From an uncultured Nostocoides sp. (lineage in GTDB: Bacteria; Actinomycetota; Actinomycetes; Actinomycetales; Dermatophilaceae): a stretch of 64,000 bases of DNA. The translations under genes and the position numbers were made by a program. Below, piece after piece: positions 63,513-64,000 of this stretch. The notes under the pieces were generated by a model that ran no database searches, was not told the DNA's origin, and saw nothing but the letters and a program-made list of their open reading frames with translations. The number at the start of each line of letters is the position of its first letter. The stretch's first letter is position 1. Location: assembly GCA_937858995.1 (NCBI GenBank), contig CALLZC010000084.1, positions 1-64,000 on the forward strand, written 5' to 3'.

Positions 63513-64000
63513 TGCGGGTCGTGGCGGCGATGAGCGGCGGCGTCGATTCGGCGGTGGCTGCCGCACGCGTTCGCGACGCGGGTCACGATGTCGTGGGGGT
63601 TCACCTCGCGCTGTCGCGCTCCGCCGCCACCTTGCGCGAGTCGGCGCGTGGCTGCTGCACCCTGGAGGACGCGGGCGACGCTCGACGGGTTGCCGACCAG
63701 CTCGGAATCCCGTTCTATGTCTGGGATCTCGCCGACCGCTTCGAGCGTGATGTCATCGATGACTTTGTTGCCGAGTATGCCGCGGGGCGCACCCCGAACC
63801 CGTGCCTGCGCTGCAACGAGCGCATCAAGTTCTCGGCGCTGCTGGACAAGGCGCTGGCCCTGGGCTTCGACGCCGTGGCCACGGGTCACTACGCGCGGAT
63901 CGTTGCGGGGGCAAGCGGTCGGGAACTGCATCGCGGGATCGATGACGCGAAGGATCAGTCCTACGTCCTGGGCGTTTTGACCCCCGAGCAGTTGGCGCGC
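63512..64000 (+). CDS. mnmA: tRNA-specific 2-thiouridylase MnmA, N-terminal part
   Basis: 163 codons to the window end; the full protein is usually about 360. Adenylates U34 of Lys/Glu/Gln tRNAs, then thiolates it. The PP-loop is [37 protein letters not shown] and [20 protein letters not shown] carry the catalytic Cys region, followed by ATGHYARI and [13 protein letters not shown]. The ATG shares its A with the last base of the upstream TGA, so translation is coupled to the desulfurase that feeds it sulfur. Confidence 0.95.
   Translation, partial: MRVVAAMSGGVDSAVAAARVRDAGHDVVGVHLALSRSAATLRESARGCCTLEDAGDARRVADQLGIPFYVWDLADRFERDVIDDFVAEYAAGRTPNPCLRCNERIKFSALLDKALALGFDAVATGHYARIVAGASGRELHRGIDDAKDQSYVLGVLTPEQLAR

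Overview
The window is high-GC DNA (about two thirds G+C by eye) from an actinomycete. The case rests on gene content: WhiB, PdtaS, AdnAB instead of RecBCD, MoeZ, DUF3107, the GlgE pathway, a large NAD-glutamate dehydrogenase, and many genes with leaderless-type promoters. Gene content and word usage look most like Micrococcales (an Intrasporangiaceae/Dermatophilaceae-type organism), but that placement is an inference. Bases 4-73 are not genomic. They match an untrimmed Illumina Nextera i5-side adapter with its index, so the window begins at a raw contig edge.

Layout. 74-162: the first 29 codons of a gene running off the contig edge. 328-5196: NAD-specific glutamate dehydrogenase. 5227-8886: sensor kinase pdtaS, whiB1 and two membrane proteins. 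8953-13085: formyl-THF deformylase and the ackA-pta acetate pair. 13166-20583: small hypothetical, LysR regulator, orphan ParA, a three-armed inverted repeat, DEAD-box RNA helicase, ferritin-like protein, GlsB-type membrane protein, DUF3107, TetR and MoeZ. 20712-28413: adnA-adnB and a co-translated phosphotransferase-fold protein that appears to have lost both catalytic aspartates. From pdtaS to adnB the order resembles the Mycobacterium tuberculosis Rv3220c-Rv3201c neighbourhood and is a conserved actinobacterial backbone.

28423-39708: a dimethylglycine/sarcosine-dehydrogenase-type flavoprotein, an AI-2E family permease, and a short-chain acyl-CoA group (crotonyl-CoA carboxylase/reductase, methylmalonyl-CoA epimerase, thiolase, MeaB). 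These are followed by two envelope proteins and a YbbN-like co-chaperone. 39763-43916: TrkA/TrkH potassium uptake, then a tight esterase/ATP-grasp ligase pair of unknown function. That pair is the best candidate here for an undescribed pathway.

43981-47649 is an accessory patch with decay. It holds a metallo-beta-lactamase-fold pseudogene, SoxR facing an MFS exporter across a perfect SoxR box, and a toxin-antitoxin locus. In that locus the PIN toxin is wrecked while the antitoxin and a 38-bp operator-like palindrome survive. A DUF1801 protein follows. 47798-49568: a PLP trans-sulfuration-type enzyme divergent from an Lrp/AsnC regulator. 49565-59002 (minus strand): glgX, then glgE-mak-glgB-pgm, an alpha-glucan operon without treS. 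59038-64000: YbjN-like protein, enoyl-CoA hydratase, etfB-etfA, cysteine desulfurase and the start of mnmA, an order also found in other actinobacteria.

No tRNA, rRNA, CRISPR array, insertion sequence or prophage was seen. A recurring regulatory theme is a TANNNT -10 hexamer 6-8 nt before the start codon, predicting leaderless mRNAs for about fifteen genes. It was used to choose several starts.
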